Source: Paraburkholderia sp. C35
GTDB lineage: Bacteria; Pseudomonadota; Gammaproteobacteria; Burkholderiales; Burkholderiaceae
Assembly: GCF_003121405.1 (NCBI RefSeq)
Contig: NZ_QBUY01000022.1
Coordinates: forward strand, 33,228 to 97,227
Reading direction: 5' to 3'
Length of the DNA stretch: 64,000 bases
The position numbers and the translations under genes are program-made. Below the pieces are notes generated by a model. It worked only from the letters and a program-made list of their open reading frames with translations, was not told the origin of the DNA and ran no database searches. Numbering within the stretch: the first letter of the stretch is position 1; each line of letters starts with the position of its first letter. This document shows, one piece after another, positions 45,521 to 54,442 of this stretch.

Positions 45521-46522
45521 TTGAGCGCGCAAAAGATCCTGATCGTGAGAGTGTCGTCGCTAGGCGACGTCGTTCACAACATGCCGGTGATCGCCGACAT
45601 CCGTCGCCGTCACCCCGATGCACAGATCGACTGGCTCGTCGAAGAGAGCTTCGTCAAGCTGGTCGAACTCGTCGACGGCGTGCGGCGCGCGATTCCCGTG
45701 TCGCTGAGGCGCTGGCGCAAGCGCATCCTCTCCGTCGATAACTGGCGTGAAATCGGCGCGTTCCGCCGCGCACTGGCCGCCGAAAACTACGATCTCGTGA
45801 TCGACTGCCAGGGCCTCATCAAGACCGCCTGGGTCGCGAAAATGGCGCGCGGGCCGCTAGTCGGCCTCGGCAACCGCACGGACGGGGCTGGCTACGAATG
45901 GCCCGTGCGCTTTTTCTACGACCGGCGCGTGCCGATTCCGCCGCGCACGCACGTCGTCGAGCGCACGCGGCAACTGGTCGCGGCCGCGCTCGGCGACCCC
46001 GCGCCGCAACCTACCGACGACATCGACTTCGGTCTCGACACGCGTCGCGCCGCCTTGGCGCTCTCGGAAGCGCAACTGAATCTTCCCGTGCCTTACGTGG
46101 TGTTCGTCCACGCCACGTCCCGCGCCGACAAGCAATGGCCCGATGCCGCGTGGATCGAACTGGGCCAGGCGCTGGTGCGGCGCGGTGCGTCGATCGTGCT
46201 GCCGTGGGGCAGCGACGCCGAGCGCGTGACCAGCGAGCGCCTCGCCAAAGAGTTCGGCGCCGCCGCCATCGTGCCGCCGAAGCTGTCGCTGCCCGCCGTG
46301 GTCGGCCTGATCGAAGGCGCGGCAGCAACCGTCGGAGTTGATACAGGTCTGGTTCACATCGCAGCCGCGCTGAAACGCCCGACGGTCGAGTTGTACAATT
46401 TCGCCACTTCATGGCGCACGGGCGGCTACTGGTCGCCGAACGTCGTGAATCTCGGCACGGCAGGGCAGCCGCCCACGCTGCAACAGGTCAAATCCGCGCT
46501 TGAAGGGTTCGGCCTGTTGTGA
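45521..46522 (+). CDS. waaC: Lipopolysaccharide heptosyltransferase I
   Basis: This 333-residue protein of GT family 9 opens KILIVRVSSLGDVVHNMP, the family signature for ADP-heptose:LPS heptosyltransferases. The C-terminal domain has VFVHATSRADKQWP and GVDTGLVHIAAALKRPTV. It adds the first L,D-heptose to Kdo in the inner core. The start is taken as TTG 45521, directly before the conserved strand, because no ATG or GTG lies close in frame; no clear ribosome-binding site is visible. It heads a run of inner-core genes with kdoO and waaA. Confidence 0.93.
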   Translation: MSAQKILIVRVSSLGDVVHNMPVIADIRRRHPDAQIDWLVEESFVKLVELVDGVRRAIPVSLRRWRKRILSVDNWREIGAFRRALAAENYDLVIDCQGLIKTAWVAKMARGPLVGLGNRTDGAGYEWPVRFFYDRRVPIPPRTHVVERTRQLVAAALGDPAPQPTDDIDFGLDTRRAALALSEAQLNLPVPYVVFVHATSRADKQWPDAAWIELGQALVRRGASIVLPWGSDAERVTSERLAKEFGAAAIVPPKLSLPAVVGLIEGAAATVGVDTGLVHIAAALKRPTVELYNFATSWRTGGYWSPNVVNLGTAGQPPTLQQVKSALEGFGLL

Positions 46523-46639
46523 TGCGTCGCAGATGTCGCATGCGTTCCGCCATGCCCGTGACGGGCACGGCGCGCGCGGCGGCTGGCTCGCATCGGCAGC
46601 CCCGCTGTGCCCAGCTTTATCCGCTTTGAAAAGGCGATC

Positions 46640-47524
46640 ATGAACGAATCCCAGATCATCGAAGTAACGAGCGCCGACTGGCACGGCCAGGGCTTGTCCA
46701 TCCCGCGCGAGACGCTGCTCGCGGGTGTCGAGCGCGGCAAGGTGCTGTATTTTCCGAATCTCGCTTTCGCAATCGAAGGCGGCGAGCGCGCTTTGCTCGA
46801 TGTCGCGCTGGCCGATCCGAAACGCAAGAACATCAGCCTCGCGCCGAACGGCGGCGCGCTGCACGGCGTGCTGGGCGATGCCGTCACGCAATCGGCCGTG
46901 CGCGCGCTGATTGCGCGCTATCAGGGCAACGCGAGATCGCTGGTCGACGGGCTGTTTCCCGAGTACAAGGGCAAGCTGCGCGTCGCGCCGACCAGCCTGC
47001 GGCTGCATCAGGTCGAAACGCGCGAGACATCGTGGCGCAAGGACGATAGCCGTCTGCACGTCGATGCCTTCCCGTCGCGGCCCAATTACGGCGAACGCAT
47101 CCTGCGCGTGTTCACCAACATCAACCCGAATGGCGCACCGCGCGTGTGGCGTGTCGGCGAACCGTTCGAAGATATGGCGAAGCGCTTCCTGCCCCGCATC
47201 AAGCCGCAGATGCCCGGCTCGGCGTGGCTGCTGAACCTGCTGCATGTGACCAAAACGCCGCGCAGCGAATACGACCATCTGATGCTCAATCTCCACGACG
47301 GCATGAAGGCCGATCTCGACTATCAGAAGGTGTCGCCGCAAGTGACCATGCCGTTTCCGCCGGGCTGCGTGTGGGTGTGCTTCTCGGATCAGACCTCGCA
47401 TGCCGTGATGTCCGGGCAGTTCATGATGGAGCAGACCTTCTTCCTGCCCGTCAAGTCGATGGCGCAGCCGGAGTGCGCGCCGCTCGGCATTCTCGAACGT
47501 CTGAAGGGCAGGGCGCTGGTTTGA
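46640..47524 (+). CDS. kdoO: Kdo 3-hydroxylase (Fe(II)/2-oxoglutarate dependent)
   Basis: This 294-residue protein matches the KdoO family, which converts the outer Kdo of lipid A-core to Ko (D-glycero-D-talo-oct-2-ulosonic acid) in Burkholderia and Yersinia. The candidate iron ligands are DSRLHVDAFPSRP (HxD) and CFSDQTSHAVMSGQF (distal His), with a following region that can bind 2-oxoglutarate. The ATG at 46640 has AAAAGG upstream. Its location between waaC and waaA fits. Residue roles are inferred from family knowledge. Confidence 0.9.
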   Translation: MNESQIIEVTSADWHGQGLSIPRETLLAGVERGKVLYFPNLAFAIEGGERALLDVALADPKRKNISLAPNGGALHGVLGDAVTQSAVRALIARYQGNARSLVDGLFPEYKGKLRVAPTSLRLHQVETRETSWRKDDSRLHVDAFPSRPNYGERILRVFTNINPNGAPRVWRVGEPFEDMAKRFLPRIKPQMPGSAWLLNLLHVTKTPRSEYDHLMLNLHDGMKADLDYQKVSPQVTMPFPPGCVWVCFSDQTSHAVMSGQFMMEQTFFLPVKSMAQPECAPLGILERLKGRALV

Positions 47525-47615
47525 GCGGCGCGCTGTTTTTCTCCGTGAACATCATCGTGCGTCTTGCCATGCGTGCAGACGTTTTTGCTCCCGGTGCACT
47601 GCTGTCGGGGGCACG

Positions 47616-48914
47616 ATGCTGAGGTTCATCTACAACACGCTGTGGTGGCTGATCGCGCCCATCGCGGTGCTGCGTCTGCTGATCCGTTCGCGCAAGGAGC
47701 GCGGGTATCGCGAGCATATCGGCGAGCGCTTCGGCTTCGTGCGTGGCCGCGTGCCCGAAGACGATACGCCGCTGATCTGGGTGCATGCCGTCTCGGTTGG
47801 CGAGACGCGCGCGGCGCAGCCGCTGATCGAAGCGCTGCTCAAGGCGCGGCCCGACGCGCGCATTCTGCTCACGCACATGACGCCGAGTGGCCGCGCAACC
47901 GGCGAGCAGATTTTCGGCGATCGCGTGTTGCGCTGTTATCTGCCGTACGACATGCCGCACGCAGTGCGGCGCTTTCTGAAGGCGTGGCGGCCCTCCGTCG
48001 GTCTGGTGATGGAAACGGAAGTGTGGCCGACGCTGATCGACGAATGCCGGCGCGCCGACGTGCCGCTGGTGCTGACCAACGCGCGCATGTCGGAGCGTTC
48101 GTTCCGGCGTGCGGCAAAGTTCGGCAATGCGACGCGCGATGTCTTCGGCGGGTTTGCGCGGGTGCTCGCGCAGAGTCCGTCGGATGCGACGCGGCTGTCT
48201 GCACTGGGCGCGCGCAATGTCGCCGTGCTCGGCAACCTGAAGTTCGATATGAGCACGCCGCCCGAGCTCGCTGCGCGCGGGCATGCGTGGCGGGCGGCCA
48301 TCGGCACGCGTCCGGTGTGGGTGGCCGCGAGCACGCGCGAAGGCGAAGAGGAACTGGTGCTGCAGGCGTTCGCTGAACTCGGTGTCGACGATGCGCTGCT
48401 GGTGCTGGTGCCGCGTCATCCACAGCGCTTCAACGAGGTCGCGGCGCTCGGCGAGAAGAAGGGGTTGCGTTGCGTGCGCCGTGCGGCGTGGGCGCCTGCG
48501 GGTGCGGCTGCCGGTGAAGTGACCGTGCCCGATCTGCCGCGCGACGTGAAGGAGCTGCTCGGCGATTCGATGGGCGAACTGGGTGCTTACTATGCGGCGT
48601 CGGATGTGGCGTTTATCGGCGGCAGTCTGTTGCCGCTGGGCGGCCAGAATCTGATCGAGGCATCGGGTGTGGGTGTGCCCGTGCTGATCGGGCCGCATGT
48701 GTTCAATTTCACGCAGGCGACGGCCGATGCAGTGGCGGCCGGCGCCTGTGTGCAGGTGAAAGATCCCGCCGACCTCGCGCGCGTGCTGCGCGAACTGTTC
48801 GAGGACAAGGCGCGCCGCGTGGCGATGGGCGGCGCGGCGTCGGCGTTCGCCGCGAGCCACCGTGGGGCAACCGTTCGGACCGTGAACGTGCTGACGACGC
48901 TGCTGCCGCAGTAA
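47616..48914 (+). CDS. waaA: 3-deoxy-D-manno-octulosonic acid (Kdo) transferase
   Basis: This 432-residue protein has an N-terminal membrane anchor (IYNTLWWLIAPIAVLRLL), then IWVHAVSVGETRAAQPLI with the conserved glutamate and GLVMETEVWPTLIDEC. The C-terminal half has VWVAASTREGEEELVLQA and AFIGGSLLPLGGQNLIEAS. It transfers Kdo from CMP-Kdo to lipid IVA. Essential in most Gram-negatives. It ends 31 bases before the convergent ureG gene. Confidence 0.96.
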   Translation: MLRFIYNTLWWLIAPIAVLRLLIRSRKERGYREHIGERFGFVRGRVPEDDTPLIWVHAVSVGETRAAQPLIEALLKARPDARILLTHMTPSGRATGEQIFGDRVLRCYLPYDMPHAVRRFLKAWRPSVGLVMETEVWPTLIDECRRADVPLVLTNARMSERSFRRAAKFGNATRDVFGGFARVLAQSPSDATRLSALGARNVAVLGNLKFDMSTPPELAARGHAWRAAIGTRPVWVAASTREGEEELVLQAFAELGVDDALLVLVPRHPQRFNEVAALGEKKGLRCVRRAAWAPAGAAAGEVTVPDLPRDVKELLGDSMGELGAYYAASDVAFIGGSLLPLGGQNLIEASGVGVPVLIGPHVFNFTQATADAVAAGACVQVKDPADLARVLRELFEDKARRVAMGGAASAFAASHRGATVRTVNVLTTLLPQ

Positions 48915-48945
48915 GCTCGCGCAGATGCCTGCCAGGACTGCTGGA

Positions 48946-49587
48946 TCACACCTTCAGCAGTCCCTTCTTCTCCACGAATGCAATCACCTGATCCAGGCCT
49001 TCGAGCGCCTTCAGGTTGCACATCACAAACGGCCGCTCGCCGCGCATCTTCTTCGCATCGGAAGCCATGACTTCGAGGTTCGCGCCGACCATCGGCGCGA
49101 GATCCGTCTTGTTGATGATCAGCAGATCCGATTTGGTGATGCCCGGGCCGCCCTTGCGCGGAATCTTCTCGCCGCCGGCTACGTCGATCACGTAAATGGT
49201 CAGATCCGACAACTCGGGGCTGAACGTCGCCGCGAGATTGTCGCCACCCGATTCGATGAACACGATATCGGCATCGGGAAACCGCGTCAGCATGCGGTCC
49301 ACGGCTTCGAGATTGATCGAGGCATCTTCACGGATTGCCGTATGCGGGCAGCCGCCCGTCTCGACACCCATGATGCGCTCGGCGGGCAGCGCACCCGCCA
49401 CCGTCAGCAGGCGCTGGTCTTCCTTCGTGTAGATGTCGTTGGTGATGGCGACGAGGTCGTAAGTGTCGCGCATCGCCTTGCACAGCATCTCAAGCAGCGT
49501 CGTCTTGCCGGAACCGACCGGGCCGCCTACGCCCACGCGCAGTGGCGGCAGTTTCTTCGTGCGTTGCATCGGATGAGGAGCGTTCAT
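48946..49587 (-). CDS. ureG: Urease accessory GTPase UreG
   Basis: This 213-residue protein has the P-loop GVGGPVGSGKTTLLE, then VETGGCPHTAIREDAS, FIESGGDNLAA and the specificity motif INKTDLA. It hydrolyses GTP to drive nickel insertion into urease with UreD, UreF and UreE. ATG 49587 is preferred over a TTG at 49608. Last gene of the urease cluster, 24 bases after ureF. Confidence 0.96.
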   Translation of the reverse strand: MNAPHPMQRTKKLPPLRVGVGGPVGSGKTTLLEMLCKAMRDTYDLVAITNDIYTKEDQRLLTVAGALPAERIMGVETGGCPHTAIREDASINLEAVDRMLTRFPDADIVFIESGGDNLAATFSPELSDLTIYVIDVAGGEKIPRKGGPGITKSDLLIINKTDLAPMVGANLEVMASDAKKMRGERPFVMCNLKALEGLDQVIAFVEKKGLLKV

Positions 49588-49611
49588 GTTCTGTTCGTCA
49601 AAAGCCAAAGT

Positions 49612-50292
49612 CTATGAGCGGAAGAGCCGCGAATACTGCGACTCGTGACGCGCCGACAAGATGCCGAGTTGCGGCGCGAAGGTGTTGATGTCGTCGGGGG
49701 AGGTGGCGAGTGCCTGCGTGACAGCGGCGTCGATCGGCTCGCGCAACGCGACGATGATCCGCTGACCCGCAAGCTGACCCAGTGGCACGGCCTTCAATGC
49801 CGCCGCCGCCTGGTTCTCGACCCAGCTGAATGCATACGCGGCGAGCGCGGCATCGGTGGCGGCGTCGTGCGCGAAGGCGGCGAATGCGAAAGCTGTCGGC
49901 TGCGCGACGGGCGTCATCGATGCGAGCGTCTTGCGGCGCGCTTCATCGCCCCATTCGAGCGATGCACACAACTGTCGCAGCGACCAGCCCATCTGTTCCG
50001 TCTCGCGTCGCAATTCCGCCGATTCTCTGCTCGCGAGAAACTCGCGGTTGGCCTCCGTCAACGCCGTGGCGTCATGGGCACGCCAACGTTCGATCTGATG
50101 CGCTAGAAACGGCAACTCACCGCGCGCGAGCACATTCGACAGGCCGCTGCGGATCCACGTGGCAGCGCTGTCGGCATCGGTGATGAGTTGCGTCTCGATG
50201 GCAGCTTCGAGTCCCTGCGAATAGCTGAACGCGCCAATCGGCAGCGCCGGCGACGCCAGATGCAACAGTGCAGTGAGTTCAGCGACGCGCAT
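49612..50292 (-). CDS. ureF: Urease accessory protein UreF
   Basis: This 226-residue protein has LTALLHLASPALPIGAFSYS near the N-terminus and QLGQLAGQRIIVAL-like sequence towards the end, the typical UreF pattern. It bridges UreD and UreG in the nickel-insertion complex. ATG 50292 lies 14 bases inside ureE; an upstream open frame through the His-rich ureE tail is a shadow. Confidence 0.95.
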   Translation of the reverse strand: MRVAELTALLHLASPALPIGAFSYSQGLEAAIETQLITDADSAATWIRSGLSNVLARGELPFLAHQIERWRAHDATALTEANREFLASRESAELRRETEQMGWSLRQLCASLEWGDEARRKTLASMTPVAQPTAFAFAAFAHDAATDAALAAYAFSWVENQAAAALKAVPLGQLAGQRIIVALREPIDAAVTQALATSPDDINTFAPQLGILSARHESQYSRLFRS

Positions 50293-50917
50293 GGTGATGG
50301 CCGTGGTCATGATCGTGACCGCACTCGCTGTGATCATGGTCGTGATCGTGAGCATGGTCATGTGAATGCGCATGGTCATGATCATGCGGATGCGCTTGCC
50401 CATGATGCTCGCCATACACCTGCTGAGCGAGTGCATAGTCTTCGGCGAAGGTCTCGTCGTGACCATGCCGATGACCGCCGCCATACGCGCCTGTTTCAGG
50501 CTGGAACGGCATCTCGACCTGATCGACGGATGCACCGAGCCGCTTGAGCATATCGGCCAGTACCGGGTCGTATTCGAGCTTCAGATAATCCGCGCCCACT
50601 TCGACAGGCGTATGCCGGTTGCCGAGGTGATACGCCGCGCGCGTGAGCGTCAGCACATCGGGTGCGCGCACATACAACACGGATTCGGGCGCCGCGACCA
50701 CGCGCACGAGGCCGCCGTCGTCGGCGACGAGCACATCGCCGTCGCGCAACACCGTGCCGCGCGGCAGCACCAGCGCGACCTCTTCGCCGCCGTCGAGCGT
50801 GGCGGCAAGACGGCTCTTGCAGCGCGCGTCGAACGCGAGCGTCAGCGTCGGTGCGCGTTTAATGAGGACGGGCGCCAGCTTGATATGGGCGCCCAACAAC
50901 TTGTCGATCGTACGCAT
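50279..50917 (-). CDS. ureE: Urease accessory nickel chaperone UreE
   Basis: This 212-residue protein has an N-terminal peptide-binding domain, a metal-binding domain (AYHLGNRHTPVEV) and a very His/Asp-rich tail after residue 150 with many HD and HDH units that would bind several nickel ions. The tail is longer than in many UreE proteins. It overlaps ureF by 14 bases and starts one base after the ureC stop. Confidence 0.96.
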   Translation of the reverse strand: MRTIDKLLGAHIKLAPVLIKRAPTLTLAFDARCKSRLAATLDGGEEVALVLPRGTVLRDGDVLVADDGGLVRVVAAPESVLYVRAPDVLTLTRAAYHLGNRHTPVEVGADYLKLEYDPVLADMLKRLGASVDQVEMPFQPETGAYGGGHRHGHDETFAEDYALAQQVYGEHHGQAHPHDHDHAHSHDHAHDHDHDHSECGHDHDHGHHHARR

Positions 50918-50918
50918 G

Positions 50919-52625
50919 TCAGAACAGGAAATAGCGTTGCGCCATCGGCAGGACTTTTGCGGGCTCGCAAGTCAGCAATTGCCCGTCGGCGATCACCTGA
51001 TACGTCTCGGGATCGACGCTGATCGACGGCTGCCACGCGTTGTGGATCATGTGCGCTTTGGTGACGTTGCGGCAGTTCTTCACTGCCACGATACGCTTGC
51101 TCAGGCCGTAACGCTCGGTGATGCCCGCATCGAGCGACATCTGCGACACGAAGGTCAGCGACGTGCGTCCCAATGCGCCACCGCGCGTGCCGAACATCTC
51201 GCGATAGTGCACGGGCTGCGGCGTCGGAATCGACGCGTTCGGATCGCCCATCTGCGCCATCGCGATCATGCCGCCCTTGAGGATCAGCGCCGGCTTGACG
51301 CCGAAAAAAGCCGGTTCCCAGAACACGATATCGGCCCACTTGCCCGGCTCGATCGAACCGACTTCATGCGCGATGCCGTGCGTGAGCGCCGGGTTGATGG
51401 TGTACTTCGCGACGTAACGCTTCGCGCGGAAGTTGTCGTTGCGCGCGTTGTCTTCGGGCAGCGCGCCGCGTTGCACTTTCATCTTGTGCGCCGTTTGCCA
51501 CGTACGGATGATCACTTCGCCGACACGGCCCATTGCCTGCGAATCGGACGAGATCATCGACAGCGCCCCGAGGTCGTGAAGAATGTCTTCAGCCGCAATC
51601 GTCTCGCGGCGAATGCGCGATTCGGCGAACGCGATGTCTTCCGCAATCGACGGATCGAGGTGATGGCAGACCATCAGCATGTCGAGGTGTTCATCGAGCG
51701 TGTTGACGGTGTAAGGGCGCGTCGGATTCGTCGATGACGGCAGCACGTTCGATTCGCCGCACACCTTGATGATGTCGGGCGCGTGGCCGCCGCCTGCGCC
51801 TTCCGTGTGATACGTGTGGATCGTGCGGCCCTTGAACGCGGCCACCGTCGCTTCGACGAAGCCTGCTTCGTTCAGCGTATCCGTGTGGATCGCGACCTGC
51901 GTGTCGGTGTCGTCGGCGACGGACAGGCAGTTGTCGATGGCCGCGGGCGTCGTGCCCCAGTCGTCATGCAGTTTCAAACCGATGGCGCCCGCAGCGATCT
52001 GTTCGAGCGCGGGCTGCGGCTGGCTGACGTTGCCCTTGCCGAGAAAGCCGAGATTCATCGGATAACCATCGGCGGCCTGCAGCATGCGTTCCATGTGCCA
52101 CGGTCCCGGCGTGCAGGTGGTGGCGTTGGTGCCCGTTGCCGGGCCCGTGCCGCCGCCGAGCATCGTCGTGACGCCGCTCGCGAGCGCTTCGTCGATCTGC
52201 TGCGGGCTGATGAAGTGAATGTGCGTGTCGATGCCGCCCGCCGTCACGATCATGCCTTCGCCCGCGATCACTTCCGTCGCGGCGCCGATGGCGATCGTCA
52301 CGCCCGGTTGAATATCCGGATTGCCCGCCTTGCCGATGGCCGCGATGCGGCCGTTCTTGATGCCGATGTCGGCCTTGACGATGCCCCAGTGATCGAGGAT
52401 CAGCGCGTTCGTCACGACGGTATCGACCACGTCGGCGGCGACGCGTTGCGACTGGCCCATGCCGTCGCGAATCACCTTGCCGCCGCCGAATTTCACTTCT
52501 TCGCCGTAGATCGTGTAGTCGCGTTCGACTTCGATCAGCAGTTCCGTGTCCGCGAGGCGCACGCGGTCGCCCGTGGTCGGGCCGAACATTTCCGCGTATG
52601 CGCGGCGGCCAATGCGTAATGTCAT
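50919..52625 (-). CDS. ureC: Urease alpha subunit
   Basis: This 568-residue protein is full length. GGIDTHIHFISPQQ holds the first nickel-binding histidines and GAIGLKLHDDWGTTP the carbamylated lysine. HTDTLNEAGFVEAT and TEGAGGGHAPDII add further ligands, and MVCHHLDPSIAED contains the flap histidine region. It hydrolyses urea to ammonia and carbamate. It lies between ureB (68 bases upstream) and ureE. Confidence 0.98.
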   Translation of the reverse strand: MTLRIGRRAYAEMFGPTTGDRVRLADTELLIEVERDYTIYGEEVKFGGGKVIRDGMGQSQRVAADVVDTVVTNALILDHWGIVKADIGIKNGRIAAIGKAGNPDIQPGVTIAIGAATEVIAGEGMIVTAGGIDTHIHFISPQQIDEALASGVTTMLGGGTGPATGTNATTCTPGPWHMERMLQAADGYPMNLGFLGKGNVSQPQPALEQIAAGAIGLKLHDDWGTTPAAIDNCLSVADDTDTQVAIHTDTLNEAGFVEATVAAFKGRTIHTYHTEGAGGGHAPDIIKVCGESNVLPSSTNPTRPYTVNTLDEHLDMLMVCHHLDPSIAEDIAFAESRIRRETIAAEDILHDLGALSMISSDSQAMGRVGEVIIRTWQTAHKMKVQRGALPEDNARNDNFRAKRYVAKYTINPALTHGIAHEVGSIEPGKWADIVFWEPAFFGVKPALILKGGMIAMAQMGDPNASIPTPQPVHYREMFGTRGGALGRTSLTFVSQMSLDAGITERYGLSKRIVAVKNCRNVTKAHMIHNAWQPSISVDPETYQVIADGQLLTCEPAKVLPMAQRYFLF

Positions 52626-52693
52626 GTTGTGAGGTTCCCGAGTTTTTCCGCTATTTCCCGCGCTTTCCCGCTAATTTCCGCGTCAGCAGCGGA

Positions 52694-52999
52694 TCAGAGC
52701 TTGCCCATCACCTTGCCGTTGAAGCCGTAGACGACGCGGTCGCCCGCCAGTTCGACGAGTTCGACGGTGCGTTCCTGGCCCGGCTCGAAGCGCACGGCGG
52801 TGCCGGCCGCGATGTTCAAACGAAAGCCGCGCGCCGTTTCGCGATCGAACGAAAGCGCGTCGTTGACTTCGTAGAAGTGGTAATGCGAGCCGACCTGCAC
52901 GGGCCGGTCGCCCGTGTTCGATACCGTGACCGAGATAGTCGCGCGGCCCGCGTTGAGTTCGAGCTCGCCGTCGTCGGTAATCAGTTCACCTGGGATCAT
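52694..52999 (-). CDS. ureB: Urease beta subunit
   Basis: This 101-residue protein has IPGELITDDGELELNAGR and VGSHYHFYEVNDALSFDR, diagnostic of UreB. It forms the trimeric urease core with UreA and UreC. Eleven bases separate it from ureA. Confidence 0.97.
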   Translation of the reverse strand: MIPGELITDDGELELNAGRATISVTVSNTGDRPVQVGSHYHFYEVNDALSFDRETARGFRLNIAAGTAVRFEPGQERTVELVELAGDRVVYGFNGKVMGKL

Positions 53000-53009
53000 G
53001 CGCGCCTCG

Positions 53010-53312
53010 TCACGGAATAGGGTGATGAACGGTCACGAGTTTCGTGCCGTCGGGAAAGGTGGCTTCGACCTGGATATCGGGAATCATCTCGGGCACGCCT
53101 TCCATCACGTCGTCGCGCGTGAGCAATGTGGTGCCGTAGTGCATCACTTCGGCGACCGTCTTGCCGTCGCGCGCGGCTTCCATCAGCGCAGCCGTGATGA
53201 ACGCGACGGCTTCCGGATAGTTGAGCTTGAGGCCACGTGCGCGGCGCCGTTCCGCGAGCAGCGCGGCCGTGAAGATCAGGAGTTTGTCTCTTTCGCGTGG
53301 AGTGAGCTTCAT
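53010..53312 (-). CDS. ureA: Urease gamma subunit
   Basis: This 100-residue protein begins MKLTPRERDKLLIFTAALLA and contains NYPEAVAFITAALMEAARDG and IQVEATFPDGTKLVTVHHPI, matching UreA throughout. It is followed closely by ureB. Confidence 0.97.
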   Translation of the reverse strand: MKLTPRERDKLLIFTAALLAERRRARGLKLNYPEAVAFITAALMEAARDGKTVAEVMHYGTTLLTRDDVMEGVPEMIPDIQVEATFPDGTKLVTVHHPIP

Positions 53313-53444
53313 CGCATTCGTTGTTGGTTATGCCCATGAGCGCGGGCCGCGCGGATCATTCTATGGCGGGATGCGCTCGCGATGCTACCGGTATCGCGCA
53401 TCGTCTGCATCGGCGCACGATACCAGTCTCGTCCAACGCACTGC

Positions 53445-54248
53445 TTACAGATCGGCAGGCAGCGGCGCGCCGAACCACTTCTTCGACATCGTGTTCAAGG
53501 TGCCGTCCTGCTTCGCTTGCGCAATGGCCGCATCGACCTTCTGCTGCAGACGCGGCTCGTTCTTGTTCATGCCGACGAAGCACGGCGAGTTCTTGATGAC
53601 GAACTTCGGCTCGGGACGGCGCGGCGGATTCTTCGCGAGGATGGCAGCCGCAACGATATTGCCCGCTGCGATCAGCTGCACCTGGCCCGACAGGAACGCG
53701 GCGATGGTCGCGTTGTTGTCCTCGAAGCGCTTGATGGTCGCGTTCGGCGCCATCTGCGTGAGGGCGATTTCTTCGAGCGCGCCGCGCGTCGCGCCGACCG
53801 TCTTGCCGGTGAGATCGGCGGGGCTGGCGACCTTGATGTCGGCGGGACCGAACACGCCCTGATAGTACGGCGCATACGGCGTCGAAAAGTCGATGACCTT
53901 TTCGCGTTCCGGCGTCTTGCCGAGCGACGAGATCACGAGATCGACCTTGTTGGTCTGCAGGTACGGAATGCGGTTCGCGCTGTTGACGGGCACGAGTTCG
54001 AGCTTCACGTTCATCGACTTCGCGAGCAGCGCGGCCGTATCGATGTCGTAGCCTTGCGGCTTCAGATCCGGGCCAACCGCGCCGAACGGCGGATAGTCTT
54101 CCGGCACGGCGACCTTCAGCACGCCGGACTTCGTGATGTTATCGAGCGCGTCGGCGTGCGCGAGGGGCGCGGCGAGCGTCAGGAGCGGCGAGAGCAGCAG
54201 GGCGGCGAGCCACGCGCGGCGCGGGCGATGTACGGTTGCGTTGGTCAT
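53445..54248 (-). CDS. ABC transporter substrate-binding protein, polar amino acid type
   Basis: This 267-residue protein has a signal peptide (RRAWLAALLLSPLLTLAAPL, then AHA) and a bacterial extracellular solute-binding family 3 domain. SGVLKVAVPEDYPPFGAVG, GYDIDTAALLAKSM and VDLVISSLGKTPEREKVIDF contain the usual amino-acid-binding contacts. It lies on the same strand between ureD and ureA, genes normally adjacent, and no permease or ATPase of its own is nearby. A role in uptake of a nitrogen-rich amino acid is possible, or it may be an insertion. Confidence 0.9.
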   Translation of the reverse strand: MTNATVHRPRRAWLAALLLSPLLTLAAPLAHADALDNITKSGVLKVAVPEDYPPFGAVGPDLKPQGYDIDTAALLAKSMNVKLELVPVNSANRIPYLQTNKVDLVISSLGKTPEREKVIDFSTPYAPYYQGVFGPADIKVASPADLTGKTVGATRGALEEIALTQMAPNATIKRFEDNNATIAAFLSGQVQLIAAGNIVAAAILAKNPPRRPEPKFVIKNSPCFVGMNKNEPRLQQKVDAAIAQAKQDGTLNTMSKKWFGAPLPADL

Positions 54249-54442
54249 GTTGGCGATCAGCTTCGGCGTGTGATTTTTAGCGGACTTCGCGATGTGCCGC
54301 CCGAGGCGGCGTTCGCGAGGCGCCATAAGCAGCAAGGGCTATGCCATGTAAGCTGTGCAAGGCGTGGCGGAAGCGTTCGCGTGTTGATGCACCACGTCGG
54401 CGCGTGATGATGCCCGGATATGGTGCGTTAGCTGAAGCGTGC

